A stretch of DNA of 64,000 nucleotides, from NCBI RefSeq assembly GCF_018070575.1, contig NZ_JAGPXN010000020.1, positions 1 to 64,000 of the forward strand, read 5' to 3'. The stretch comes from Micromonospora sp. C31 (GTDB taxonomy: Bacteria; Actinomycetota; Actinomycetes; Mycobacteriales; Micromonosporaceae). The notes under the pieces were generated by a model. The model had not been told where the DNA came from and searched no databases. It saw only the letters and a program-made list of their open reading frames with translations. Position numbers and translations under genes: made by a program. Of this stretch, positions 48,083 to 57,267 are shown piece after piece. How positions within the stretch are numbered: position 1 is the first letter of the stretch; each line of letters opens with the position of its first letter.

Positions 48083-49027
48083 ATGAGCAGCGACGAGCAC
48101 ACGGAGACGGGCACGGGTTGGCCGCAGCCGGCGGGTCCGGGGCGGCCGGTTGGTCCGGCTGGTGAGCCCGGTCCGCGGCCGGGTGCGGCGGATCCGCACG
48201 AGGTGGGCCCGTCGGCGCCGCAGCGGTCCGCTCCGCCGACGGAGGCGCCCGACGAGGGCGCGACGGTGGATCTGAGCCTGGCCGTGGGTGGGGGTGGCGT
48301 CGAGCAGCCGGTGGCTGCCGGGCCGGTGCCGCGGCGGGTGAGTTCGGCCGGGGTGATGATCGCGGCTCTGCTGGCGTTGCTGGGGTTCACTCTGGTGGTG
48401 CAGTTCAAGTCGACGTCGACGGATCCGACGGTGGCGGTGACGCGGCAGGAGGATCTGGTGCGGATCCTGTACGACCTGAATTCGCGGGAGGTTCGGCTGC
48501 GGCAGGACATCGCGACGTTGGAGGAGAGCCAGCGGCAGTTGCGTTCGGGTCAGCAGGGGCGGCAGGCGGCGTTGGAGGAGGCGACGCGGCGGGCCGACGA
48601 GTTGGGCATCCTGGCGGGGACGTTGCCGGCGACGGGGCCGGGGTTGTCGGTGCGGTTCGAGGCGGGTGAGAAGCCGACGTCGGCGGCGCGGGTGCTGGAC
48701 GCGGTGCAGGAGTTGCGGGGCGCGGGCGCGGAGGCGATGCAGATCTCCGGTGGTGACCGGGCGACGGTGCGGATCATCGCGTCGACGTTCTTCCTGGACG
48801 GCGACGGCGGGTCGTTGGTGGTGGACGGGCGTCGGTTGACGGGTCCGTACACGATCACGGTGATCGGTGATCCGGCGACGATGCGTACGGCCTTGAACAT
48901 TCCTGGCGGGGTGGTGGCGTCGGTGACGGGTGACGGCGGTAAGTTGATCGTTGAGGATCGTGAGGCTGCCGAGGTTTCGGCGCTGCACGCGCCGATCAAG
49001 CTGGAACACGCCCGTCCGGTCTCCTGA
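48083..49027 (+). CDS. DUF881 family membrane-anchored protein (second)
   Basis: This 314-residue protein has a long Pro/Gly-rich N-terminal tail of about 85 residues, one membrane segment (VMIAALLALLGFTLVVQF), and a coiled-coil (LVRILYDLNSREVRLRQDIATLEESQRQL). It ends in a DUF881 domain (RVLDAVQELRGAGAEAMQISGGDRATVRIIAS). It equals Rv1825. The flanking Sbp and DUF881 genes suggest a complex at the division site. Codons here use many TTG and GGT triplets. Confidence 0.92.
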   Translation: MSSDEHTETGTGWPQPAGPGRPVGPAGEPGPRPGAADPHEVGPSAPQRSAPPTEAPDEGATVDLSLAVGGGGVEQPVAAGPVPRRVSSAGVMIAALLALLGFTLVVQFKSTSTDPTVAVTRQEDLVRILYDLNSREVRLRQDIATLEESQRQLRSGQQGRQAALEEATRRADELGILAGTLPATGPGLSVRFEAGEKPTSAARVLDAVQELRGAGAEAMQISGGDRATVRIIASTFFLDGDGGSLVVDGRRLTGPYTITVIGDPATMRTALNIPGGVVASVTGDGGKLIVEDREAAEVSALHAPIKLEHARPVS

Positions 49028-49081
49028 CCGGCGCGGCTCGCACCGGGTTTCCGGTGCGCCGATGGATGAAGGACGCGTCTG

Positions 49082-49462
49082 GTGATTCCTGAGGATCTGC
49101 GGTATACCGCCGAGCACGAGTGGGTGGCGGTTGGCGACGGTGGCACTGTCCGGGTCGGCATCACGCACTTCGCGCAGGACGCCCTGGGTGACATCGTGTA
49201 CGTCCAGCTGCCCGACTCCGGTGCGGTGGTGGCGGCCGGTGAGTCGTTGGGTGAGATCGAGTCGACCAAGAGCGTGTCGGAGATCTACGCTCCGCTCAGC
49301 GGTACGGTGGCGGCGCGCAACGAGGCGCTCGGCGACACCCCTGAGGTGATCAACACGGATCCGTACGGTGCGGGTTGGTTGGTGGAGATCACCTTGGACG
49401 ATCCGGCGGCGGTCGACGGGCTGCTGTCTGCGGACGCGTACCGTGAGCTCACCGAGAGCTGA
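49082..49462 (+). CDS. gcvH: Glycine cleavage system H protein
   Basis: This 126-residue lipoyl carrier of the glycine cleavage system has the lipoylation Lys in GEIESTKSVSEIYAP near 63, and YTAEHEWV at the start. It carries the aminomethyl group between the P and T proteins. The start is GTG at 49082. The P protein is encoded at 54294; the T protein is not in the window. It equals Rv1826. Confidence 0.95.
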   Translation: MIPEDLRYTAEHEWVAVGDGGTVRVGITHFAQDALGDIVYVQLPDSGAVVAAGESLGEIESTKSVSEIYAPLSGTVAARNEALGDTPEVINTDPYGAGWLVEITLDDPAAVDGLLSADAYRELTES

Positions 49463-49676
49463 GTGCGTCCCTCTCGGGCGTGGCGGGTGTTCCGCGCGTC
49501 CGGTTGCCCTGCATTTCGGCGCTGGCTAGGCTCGCCCAGTCGACCGAGAACCCAATAGTTCAGCGTTGCGGAATTGCCTTTCCGGGCACGGGGAGCCAGC
49601 CGCCGGGTGTTGGAGTGCCCGGCGGCCAGACCCGCCATTACCCGACGCCGACCGAACAGATCCGTGAGGTGGTCCC

Positions 49677-50129
49677 ATGACGCGCCCAGACGACGAGTTC
49701 CCCCCACTCGACGTCACTTCGACGCTCAATCTCGGTTCGCTCGACGAAGTGCTGGAGGGGCCGGACACCGATGTGGTGCCGAGCCGGATGTCCGGTTCGT
49801 TGCCGCCGGGTATGGCGCTGCTGGTGGTTCGCCGGGGTCCGAACGCGGGTGCCCGGTTCCTGTTGGATCACGATGTGACGACCAGCGGTCGTCACCCGGA
49901 CAGTGACATCTTCCTGGACGACGTGACGGTGTCGCGGCGGCACGCCGAGTTCCACCGTGACGGTGGGACGTTCACGGTGCGGGACGTGGGAAGTCTGAAC
50001 GGCACGTACGTGAACCGGGAACGGGTCGAGGCGGCCACGTTGAGCAATGGTGACGAGGTGCAGATCGGCAAGTTCCGGGTGGTGTTCATCGCCGGTCCGC
50101 GTCCCGAGGAGGGGGCCGGCCGGGGGTGA
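49677..50129 (+). CDS. garA: FHA-domain regulator (GarA/OdhI-like)
   Basis: This 150-residue protein has an N-terminal tail with a kinase-target-like motif VTSTLNLGSL and a C-terminal FHA domain (GARFLLDHDVTTSGRHPDSDIFLDDVTVSRRHAEFHRD, GSLNGTYVNRERVE). In mycobacteria and corynebacteria, phosphorylation in this tail by Ser/Thr kinases controls 2-oxoglutarate dehydrogenase and glutamate enzymes. A long intergenic region (214 bp) separates it from gcvH. Confidence 0.93.
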   Translation: MTRPDDEFPPLDVTSTLNLGSLDEVLEGPDTDVVPSRMSGSLPPGMALLVVRRGPNAGARFLLDHDVTTSGRHPDSDIFLDDVTVSRRHAEFHRDGGTFTVRDVGSLNGTYVNRERVEAATLSNGDEVQIGKFRVVFIAGPRPEEGAGRG

Positions 50130-50881
50130 ACGAGCCTGCGGCCTCCACGCCGCCCGAGGCGGCCCGCGCCCGTCCGCTGATGAGCATCGGCGAGGTGCTG
50201 GGTCAGCTGCGGGTTGATTTCCCGGACGTGACCATTTCGAAGCTGCGGTTCCTCGAGGCCGAGGGCCTGGTGGAGCCGCAGCGGACGGCGGCGGGTTACC
50301 GGAAGTACAGCTGGGACGATGTGGCGCGGTTGCGGTTCGTGCTGACCGCGCAGCGGGACCAGTATCTGCCCTTGCGGGTGATCCGTGATCAGCTGGCGCA
50401 GTGGGACGCGTCCGGGGAGTCGCCGGGTCGGCAGCGGCCGACGTTGGTGGCGGTGGGTCCGGACGGTGAGGTTCCGGGGCGGGTGCCGGAGGAGCCGGCC
50501 GGGTCGCCGCAGGTGCGGCTCGGCCGGTTGGATCTGGTGGCGCGCAGTGGGATCGACGAGTCGACGCTGGGTGAGTTGGAGCGGCTCGGTGTGGTGGTGT
50601 CGGATCCGCCGGGTTGGTACGACGACGATGCGTTGATCATCGCGCGGGCGGTGGCGGGTCTGGCGGCGTACGGGTTGGAGCCGCGGCATCTGCGGGCCTT
50701 CCGGACGGCGGCGGATCGGGAGGTCGGTCTTTTCGCGCAGTTGGTGGCGCCGTTGGCGCGGCAGAGTGATCCGGCGGCGCGGGCGCGGGCGGCGGAGACG
50801 GCGCGGGAGTTGGTGGCGTTGTCGCAGCAGTTGCACGCGGCGTTGGTGCGGGTGGGGTTGCGGTCGACGTTGGGTCGGTGA
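50126..50881 (+). CDS. ftsR: MerR-family regulator (FtsR-like)
   Basis: This 251-residue protein has an N-terminal MerR HTH (MSIGEVLGQLRVDFPDVTISKLRFLEAEGLVEPQRTAAGYRKYSWDDVARLRFVLTAQRDQYLPLRVI). A C-terminal domain follows, of the kind found in the Rv1828/FtsR group that activates ftsZ in corynebacteria. The GTG overlaps the FHA gene stop (GTGA). The symbol is by synteny. Confidence 0.9.
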   Translation: MNEPAASTPPEAARARPLMSIGEVLGQLRVDFPDVTISKLRFLEAEGLVEPQRTAAGYRKYSWDDVARLRFVLTAQRDQYLPLRVIRDQLAQWDASGESPGRQRPTLVAVGPDGEVPGRVPEEPAGSPQVRLGRLDLVARSGIDESTLGELERLGVVVSDPPGWYDDDALIIARAVAGLAAYGLEPRHLRAFRTAADREVGLFAQLVAPLARQSDPAARARAAETARELVALSQQLHAALVRVGLRSTLGR

Positions 50882-51058
50882 TCCGGTGGTGGCCGTGCGG
50901 AAGGATCTTCCCCGGGAAGCGTGTCGTAGGCTTGCCGGGGTAACCCCTTTCTGGCGCGGGCGTGGTGCGGGTAGCGCATGGGACGGCCGTGTCGCGGTCC
51001 GTGTACCGTGCAGGGAAGGGCGCGGTGCGGCGTAGGTGACAACGACACGGAGGCGGCG

Positions 51059-51523
51059 GTGCGCGAGCTGAGCGTGGTCGGAGTTCGGGTGGAGCTGCCC
51101 AGCAACCAGCCGATCGTCCTGCTCAGGGAGGTCGAGGGTGACCGCTATCTGCCGATCTGGATCGGTGCGGTCGAGGCTACGGCGATCGCCTATGAGCAGC
51201 AGGGGGTCAAGCCGGCGCGGCCGCTGACCCATGATCTTCTGCGGGACGTGTTGGCGGCGTTGAAGGCGCCGTTGCAGGCGGTGGAGATCACCGAGTTGAA
51301 GGAGAACGTCTTCTACGCCGATCTGTTGCTCGGTGACGGGGTGCGGGTGTCGGCCCGGCCGAGTGATTCCATCGCGTTGGCGTTGCGGGTCGGTGCGCCG
51401 ATTCGTTGTGCCGAGGAGGTCCTCAGTGAGGCGGGGATCGTGATCCCGGACGAGCAGGAGGACGAGGTGGAGAAGTTCCGCGAGTTCCTGGACCAGGTGC
51501 GTCCGGAGGATTTCGCCGGCTGA
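51059..51523 (+). CDS. DUF151 bifunctional nuclease-domain protein
   Basis: This 154-residue protein has LREVEGDRYLPIWIGAVEATAIAYEQQGV and the SARPSDSIALALRVGAPI motif of the BFN (DUF151) family, which has nuclease activity in plants and is of unclear role in bacteria. It equals Rv1829. The GTG at 51059 has GGAGG upstream. No transcription start is certain in the 177-bp gap before it; a TAGGCT box occurs at 50927. Confidence 0.92.
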   Translation: MRELSVVGVRVELPSNQPIVLLREVEGDRYLPIWIGAVEATAIAYEQQGVKPARPLTHDLLRDVLAALKAPLQAVEITELKENVFYADLLLGDGVRVSARPSDSIALALRVGAPIRCAEEVLSEAGIVIPDEQEDEVEKFREFLDQVRPEDFAG

Positions 51524-51709
51524 CCGGGGCCTGCTGCGGGGCGTGACGTTCGGTGACGTCCCGACGCTGTGGGTGATCTTCGTGTCGTGTCGCGGCGTGT
51601 CGTGTCGTCTCCTGCGGGGCAATTCCTCAAGGCGGCTATAGGGTTGCCGTGTCGAGGGGTGCGCGTCCCGGAAGCGACGTGTCACCGCACTGGCGGGGAG
51701 GTTGTCCGG

Positions 51710-52294
51710 ATGCACGAGCCGCGAGATCCCGATCCGGGTACGAAGCTCAACGAGCCGGGTGTTGCGCCGCCGGGTTGGGCGACGGAGGGTGACGGTGCCG
51801 TGGGGTACCGGGGTGTGACGGCCTGCCATGCGGCGGGGATCAGTTACCGCCAGTTGGATTACTGGGCCCGTACGGGGTTGGTGGTGCCGAGTGTGCGCGA
51901 CGCTTCTGGTTCGGGCACGCAGCGGTTGTATTCGTTTCGGGACCTGGTGGTCCTGAAGGTGGTGAAGCGGCTGCTGGACGCCGGGGTGTCGTTGCAGAAC
52001 ATCCGCAGGGCGATCGAGGCGCTGCGGTCCCGTGGGGTGGCTGATCTGGCGGGCATCACGTTGATCTCCGATGGTACGACCGTGTACGAGTGCCGGTCGC
52101 CGGAGGAGGTGGTCGATCTGTTGCAGGGTGGGCAGGGCGTGTTCGGCATCGCGATCGGTGGGGCGTTCAAGGAGATCCAGGGTTCGTTGTCGCATCTGCC
52201 GTCCGAGCCGGCGACGTCGGCGGAGCCGCCGGTGGCGGCGGATCCGGTGGGTGACGAGTTGGCGGCCCGTCGGGCGCGTCGGCGGGCCGGTTGA
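51710..52294 (+). CDS. MerR-family regulator (Rv1830-like)
   Basis: This 194-residue protein has a MerR HTH (YRGVTACHAAGISYRQLDYWARTGLVVPSVRDASGSGTQRLYSFRDLVVLKVVKRLLDAGVSLQNIRRAIEAL). It corresponds by order to Rv1830, a regulator linked to cell-cycle and drug tolerance in mycobacteria. GGGGAGG precedes the ATG at 51710. A short remnant ORF follows its stop. Confidence 0.92.
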   Translation: MHEPRDPDPGTKLNEPGVAPPGWATEGDGAVGYRGVTACHAAGISYRQLDYWARTGLVVPSVRDASGSGTQRLYSFRDLVVLKVVKRLLDAGVSLQNIRRAIEALRSRGVADLAGITLISDGTTVYECRSPEEVVDLLQGGQGVFGIAIGGAFKEIQGSLSHLPSEPATSAEPPVAADPVGDELAARRARRRAG

Positions 52295-52395
52295 TCCTGA
52301 GCCGGTGGCAGGCGTACCTGTCCGGGTAGTTGGAGCAGTTGCGGACCGACGCGGTGGCTGTCGGTGCGCAGTTGCGGGCCGCGCTCGGCGAGTAG
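52291..52395 (+). pseudogene. Remnant of a small coding sequence with an internal TAG
   Basis: Starting at TTG 52291 (overlapping the MerR stop), the frame reads LILSRWQAYLSG, then a TAG at 52327-52329, then LEQLRTDAVAVGAQLRAALGE before the final TAG. The amphipathic pattern and Q/L spacing continue across the first stop, so it looks like a small helical protein disrupted by one nonsense change. It may also be chance. Confidence 0.4.
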
Positions 52396-52408
52396 CCGCG
52401 ACGGCGGG

Positions 52409-53068
52409 TCAGCGCCGGTCGACGGCGGTGACGGCGTCGGCGATGGGGGTTTCGCCGCCGACGACTTCCAGGATCGCGCCGGCGCTGCGCGGGTGGTAGA
52501 GCAGGGCGACGAGCACCCGGGCGACGTCGGTGCGGGTGACGGCTCCCGCGGGCGCGTGTCGGGTGAGGGTGATCCGCCCGGTGGGTGGGTCGTCGGTGAG
52601 GCGGCCGGGGCGCAGGATCGTCCAGTCGAGGTCGCGGCCGCTCAGGTCGTCCTCGGCGGCCTTCTTGGCCCGCAGGTACGCGGTGAACACCTCGTCGGTG
52701 CCGGCGGGTGGTTCGTTCTCGACGCCCATGGACGACACGAGCAGGTAGCGGCGGACGTCGGCGCGTTGGGCGGCGTCGGCGAGCAGGATGGCGGCGGCGC
52801 GGTCGACGGTGTCCTTGCGGGCGGCGCCGCTGCCGGGGCCGGCACCGGCGGCGAACAGGACGGCGTCGGCGCCGTGCAGGTGGGCGGCGAGTTCGTCGAC
52901 GCCGACGTGTTCGAGGTCGGCCACGACGGGGTGGGCGCCGGCGGCGCGCAGCGCGGCGGCATGGTCGGGGTTGCGGATCAGGCCGACGGCGGTGTCGCCG
53001 CGTCCGGCGAGTTCGCGGTGGGTCAGCTGGGCGATCTTGCCGTGTCCTCCGGCGATGACGACGCGCAT
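52409..53068 (-). CDS. NAD(P)-binding oxidoreductase (NmrA/atypical SDR-like)
   Basis: This 219-residue protein has an N-terminal Rossmann motif (VVIAGGHGKIAQLTHREL), VLFAAGAGPGSG, and WTILRPGRLTDDPPTGRI typical of the atypical SDR group. It lacks the full YxxxK site. The ATG at 53068 is used. It is divergent from the Sir2 gene. Its function is unknown; similar proteins act as redox sensors or epimerase-like enzymes. Confidence 0.85.
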   Translation of the reverse strand: MRVVIAGGHGKIAQLTHRELAGRGDTAVGLIRNPDHAAALRAAGAHPVVADLEHVGVDELAAHLHGADAVLFAAGAGPGSGAARKDTVDRAAAILLADAAQRADVRRYLLVSSMGVENEPPAGTDEVFTAYLRAKKAAEDDLSGRDLDWTILRPGRLTDDPPTGRITLTRHAPAGAVTRTDVARVLVALLYHPRSAGAILEVVGGETPIADAVTAVDRR

Positions 53069-53183
53069 ACCTGCCAACCTAGCGTCCGCCCGGTTGGGGT
53101 GTGGCCGGTCCGCCGCGGGGGGTGTGGGCCGTTGGTGGGGTCGGTGTTCGTCGCGGGGGGTGTGCCTGAGGCAGCATGGACGG

Positions 53184-54068
53184 GTGACGGAGACGGTCGA
53201 CGCGCTGGCCGGGCTGGTGGCTGGCGGTGGTGTCGTGGTGTTGAGCGGGGCGGGGCTGTCCACCGAGTCGGGTATCCCGGACTACCGGGGGCCCAGTGGC
53301 GCGGCGCGGCGGCACACCCCGATGACGTACCAGGTGTTCACGCGTGACACGTTCGCGCGGCGGCGCTACTGGGCGCGCAGTCATCTGGGGTGGCGGATGA
53401 TCGCGCGGGCGACGCCGAACGAGGGGCACCGGGCGGTGGCGCGGCTGCAACGCGGCGGGCTGGTCGACGGGATCATCACGCAGAACGTGGACGGGCTGCA
53501 CAGCGCCGCGGGCAGCGTGTCGGTGGTGGAGCTGCACGGCCGCCTCGACGAGGTGGTGTGTCTGGACTGCGGTAACCACACGTCGCGGGAGGAGGTGGAT
53601 CGGCGGCTGCGGGAGGCGAATCCGGGTTTCGACGCGCGGGTGGCGGCGGTCAATCCTGACGGTGACGTGGATCTCGCCGACGAGGAGGTGGCGGGGTTCC
53701 GTACGGTCGACTGCGCGTTGTGTCGGGGTGGCATGTTGAAGCCGGACGTGGTGTTCTTCGGTGAGACGGTGCCGGCGGCGCGGGTGGCGCGCTGTTTCGA
53801 GCTGGTGGCGGGGGCGCGGCTGCTGCTGGTGCTGGGGTCGTCGTTGACGGTGATGTCGGGTCGCCGGTTCGTGTTGCGGGCGGCGAAGTCGGGGATTCCG
53901 GTGGTGATCGTCAATCAGGGGCCGACCCGTGGTGACGGGTATGCGGCGTTGACGGTGGACGCGCCGTTGGGGCGGCTGTTGCCGGCGTTGGCTGACCGGG
54001 CGATGCCCGGCGCTGGTGGCGGGCCTGGTGTGGTGGGGGCGGGTGGGCTGACGGGCGTGGGCCGGTAG
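53184..54068 (+). CDS. Sir2-family NAD-dependent protein deacylase
   Basis: This 294-residue sirtuin has the NAD motif GAGLSTESGIPDYRG near 25, ITQNVDGLH near 95, the catalytic His in VELHG, and zinc cysteines in VCLDC and CALC. The Gly-rich C-terminus (GAGGGPGVVGAGG) is extra. It removes acyl groups from lysines using NAD. The GTG at 53184 follows a possible -10 closely, so it may be leaderless. A gap of about 225 bp with a glycine riboswitch separates it from gcvP. Confidence 0.93.
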   Translation: MTETVDALAGLVAGGGVVVLSGAGLSTESGIPDYRGPSGAARRHTPMTYQVFTRDTFARRRYWARSHLGWRMIARATPNEGHRAVARLQRGGLVDGIITQNVDGLHSAAGSVSVVELHGRLDEVVCLDCGNHTSREEVDRRLREANPGFDARVAAVNPDGDVDLADEEVAGFRTVDCALCRGGMLKPDVVFFGETVPAARVARCFELVAGARLLLVLGSSLTVMSGRRFVLRAAKSGIPVVIVNQGPTRGDGYAALTVDAPLGRLLPALADRAMPGAGGGPGVVGAGGLTGVGR

Positions 54069-54127
54069 CGGCCTGTCGGGGTGCGCGACAGCGGGCGCTG
54101 GTAGCGTTGACCATGCCGGTAGTACCC

Positions 54128-54209
54128 GCGTGGGAGAGACCGCCCAGCAGCATCCAGGGCGGCGCCGAAGGGGCAAATCCTCCCCGGAACCTCTCAGGCA
54201 AAAGGACCT
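54128..54209 (+). promoter_or_regulatory. Glycine riboswitch
   Basis: The sequence matches the glycine riboswitch core: GGGAGAGACC, GGCGCCGAAGGGGCAAA, then ACCTCTCAGGCAAAAGGACC, 85 bp before the gcvP ATG. The following region (about 54220-54293) could hold a second, degenerate aptamer. It should turn on gcvP when glycine is plentiful. Confidence 0.9.
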
Positions 54210-54293
54210 CGTGGGCAGGCACTGTGGAGCGCCTTGCGGGCGCGACAGAGGGGGAGGCCGACCTGTCGACCTCGCCTTTCGGGAGCGCCACCC

Positions 54294-57140
54294 ATGACCG
54301 CAGAGCAGTTCGCCGCCCGCCACATCGGTCCCGATCCGCACGACGAGCGCCGCATGCTGGAGGCCGTCGGTTACGGCTCGGTCGAGGAGTTGATGGATGC
54401 GGCGATTCCCGAGGTGATCCGCTGGCACGGCACCCTGGACCTGCCGGAGCCGGCCAGCGAGCACGACGCCCTCGCCGAGTTGCGGGCCCTGGCGTCGCGT
54501 AACACCGTCGTGGTGTCGATGATCGGGCTGGGCTACCACGGCACGCACACCCCGGCGGTGATCCGCCGTAACGTGCTGGAGAACCCGGCGTGGTACACGG
54601 CGTACACGCCGTACCAGCCGGAGATCAGCCAGGGGCGGCTGGAGGCGTTGCTGAACTTCCAGACGATGGTGACCGACCTGACCGGGTTGGCGACCGCGAA
54701 CGCGTCGATGCTCGACGAGGGCACCGCCGCGGCGGAGGCGATGACGCTGGCGCGTCGCGCGTCGAAGAGCAGGAGCGCGGTGTACGTGGTCGACGCCGAC
54801 ACCCTGCCGCAGACCATCGCGGTGATCACCAGCCGGGCCGAGCCGCTCAGCATCGACGTGCGGATCGTCGACACCGGGCGCGACGAGTTGCCGGCGGAGT
54901 TCTTCGGCCTGCACCTTCAGTATCCGGGCGCGTCGGGGGCGGTGCGTGAGCAGGCGGGGCTGGTGGAGGCGGCGCACGCCGTGGGGGCGCTGGTCACCGT
55001 GGCGGCGGACCTGCTGGCCCTGACGCTGCTGCGTGCGCCGGGGGAGATCGGTGTCGACATCGCCGTGGGCACCACCCAGCGTTTCGGTGTGCCGATGGGC
55101 TTCGGTGGGCCGCACGCCGGTTACCTGGCGGTGCGCGCGGGGCTGGAGCGGATGTTGCCCGGCCGGCTGGTCGGGGTGTCGCGTGACGCGGACGGCAACC
55201 CGGCGTACCGGCTGGCGTTGCAGACCCGTGAGCAGCACATCCGGCGGGAGAGGGCGACCAGCAACATCTGTACGGCGCAGGTGCTGCTGGCGGTGATGGC
55301 CGGCATGTACGCCGTCTACCACGGTCCGGACGGGCTGCGGGCGATCGCCGGCCGTACGCATGACATGGCGGTGCGGTTGGCGGCGACGCTGCGGGGCCTG
55401 GCCGGTGTCGAGGTGGTGCACGAGGCGTTCTTCGACACCGTCCTGGCGCGGGTGCCGGGCGACGCCGAGGCGGTGGTGGCCGAGGCCGCCGGTCGGGGCG
55501 TGAACCTGCGGCTGGTCGACGCCGACCACGTGGGGGTGTCGTGCGACGAGACGACCACCGTCGCGCACCTGCGTACGGTGTGCGACGCGTTCGGGGTGAC
55601 CGTGGGCGGGCGGGGCGTGGCTGTGGTGGACGTGCCGGTGGGGGGCGCGTTGCCGGCGGCGCTGGCGCGTACGTCGGATTTCCTCACCCACGCGGTGTTC
55701 CGCAGCCACCACTCGGAGACGGCGATGCTGCGGTACCTGCGGCGGTTGGCGGACTTCGACTACGCCCTGGACCGGGGGATGATTCCGCTCGGGTCGTGCA
55801 CGATGAAGCTCAACGCCACCAGCGAGATGGAGCCGGTGAGCTGGCCGGAGTTCGCCCACCTCCACCCGTTGGCGCCGGACGCGCAGACCTCCGGCTACCG
55901 GGAGATGATCTCCCAGTTGGAGGGGTGGCTGGCGGAGGTGACCGGCTACGACGCGGTCAGTGTGCAGCCCAACGCCGGTTCGCAGGGGGAGTTGGCGGGC
56001 CTGTTGGCGATCCGGGCCTACCACCGTGACCGGGGTGAGGGGCACCGCGACGTGTGTCTGATCCCGTCGTCGGCGCACGGCACCAACGCGGCCAGCGCGG
56101 TGATGGCCGGGATGCGGGTCGTCGTGGTGGGCTGCGACGACGGGGGCAACATCGACCTGGTCGACCTCGACGCGAAGGTCGACAAGCATCGGGACGCCCT
56201 CGCGGCGATCATGGTGACGTATCCGTCGACGCACGGGGTGTACGAGACGGGCATCGCGTCGCTGTGCGCGAAGGTCCACGACGCCGGCGGGCAGGTGTAC
56301 GTCGACGGGGCGAACCTCAACGCGCTGGTGGGGTTCGCCAGGCCGGGGAGGTTCGGGGCGGACGTGTCGCACCTGAACCTGCACAAGACGTTCTGCATTC
56401 CGCACGGCGGCGGGGGCCCGGGGGTGGGTCCGGTGGCGGTGCGCGCGCATCTGGCGCCGTTCCTGCCGGGCGACCCGCTGGGTGTGCACGTCGACGGCCG
56501 GCCGGCGATCTCGGCGGCGCGGCACGGGTCGGCGGGGATCCTGCCGATCCCGTGGGCGTACCTGCGGATGATGGGCGCGGCGGGGCTGGTGCGGGCCACC
56601 GGTGTGGCGGTGCTGGCGGCGAACTACGTGGCGGCGCGGCTGCGCGGGCACTTCCCGGTGCTGTACGCGGGCAACAAGGGCCTGGTGGCGCACGAGTGCA
56701 TCCTGGACCTGCGGCCGTTGACGAAGGCGACCGGGGTGAGCGTGGACGATGTGGCGAAGCGGCTGATCGATTACGGGTTCCACGCGCCGACGATGTCGTT
56801 TCCGGTGGCGGGGACGCTGATGGTGGAGCCCACCGAGAGTGAGGACCTGGCCGAGCTGGACCGGTTCTGCGATGCGATGATCGCCATCCGGGCGGAGATC
56901 GACAGTGTGGGGGCGGGGCAGTGGCCGGCGGGCGACAATCCCCTCGCCAACGCCCCGCACACGGCGGCGATGGTGTCCGCGGACGAGTGGCCGCATCCGT
57001 ACCCGCGGTCGGTGGGCGCCTATCCGGGTGGCGTGGATCGGGCCGGGAAGTACTGGCCGCCGGTGCGGCGCGTCGACGGCGCGTACGGCGACCGGAACCT
57101 GGTGTGTTCCTGCCCGGCGCCGGAGGCGTTCGAGATTTGA
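54294..57140 (+). CDS. gcvP: Glycine dehydrogenase (decarboxylating), P protein
   Basis: This 948-residue PLP enzyme decarboxylates glycine and passes the aminomethyl group to GcvH. The N-terminal half starts with FAARHIGPDPHDERRMLE and the C-terminal half holds the PLP lysine in HLNLHKTFCIPHGGGGPG near 695. Length is right for a fused GcvP1/GcvP2. It lies behind a glycine riboswitch and 4.8 kb from gcvH (Rv1832 in the matching block). The ATG at 54294 is used. Confidence 0.96.
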   Translation: MTAEQFAARHIGPDPHDERRMLEAVGYGSVEELMDAAIPEVIRWHGTLDLPEPASEHDALAELRALASRNTVVVSMIGLGYHGTHTPAVIRRNVLENPAWYTAYTPYQPEISQGRLEALLNFQTMVTDLTGLATANASMLDEGTAAAEAMTLARRASKSRSAVYVVDADTLPQTIAVITSRAEPLSIDVRIVDTGRDELPAEFFGLHLQYPGASGAVREQAGLVEAAHAVGALVTVAADLLALTLLRAPGEIGVDIAVGTTQRFGVPMGFGGPHAGYLAVRAGLERMLPGRLVGVSRDADGNPAYRLALQTREQHIRRERATSNICTAQVLLAVMAGMYAVYHGPDGLRAIAGRTHDMAVRLAATLRGLAGVEVVHEAFFDTVLARVPGDAEAVVAEAAGRGVNLRLVDADHVGVSCDETTTVAHLRTVCDAFGVTVGGRGVAVVDVPVGGALPAALARTSDFLTHAVFRSHHSETAMLRYLRRLADFDYALDRGMIPLGSCTMKLNATSEMEPVSWPEFAHLHPLAPDAQTSGYREMISQLEGWLAEVTGYDAVSVQPNAGSQGELAGLLAIRAYHRDRGEGHRDVCLIPSSAHGTNAASAVMAGMRVVVVGCDDGGNIDLVDLDAKVDKHRDALAAIMVTYPSTHGVYETGIASLCAKVHDAGGQVYVDGANLNALVGFARPGRFGADVSHLNLHKTFCIPHGGGGPGVGPVAVRAHLAPFLPGDPLGVHVDGRPAISAARHGSAGILPIPWAYLRMMGAAGLVRATGVAVLAANYVAARLRGHFPVLYAGNKGLVAHECILDLRPLTKATGVSVDDVAKRLIDYGFHAPTMSFPVAGTLMVEPTESEDLAELDRFCDAMIAIRAEIDSVGAGQWPAGDNPLANAPHTAAMVSADEWPHPYPRSVGAYPGGVDRAGKYWPPVRRVDGAYGDRNLVCSCPAPEAFEI

Positions 57141-57267
57141 CGTCGCGTGACGCCGGGGCGGTCGTGCTGCCGCCCCGGCGGGTGCGCCGACCTGGGCGGG
57201 GGTTGCCCCGACCGGGGGACTAACCTGGATCGACGCGTCTGAAATGCGTGACGCAATGTGACAGGGG

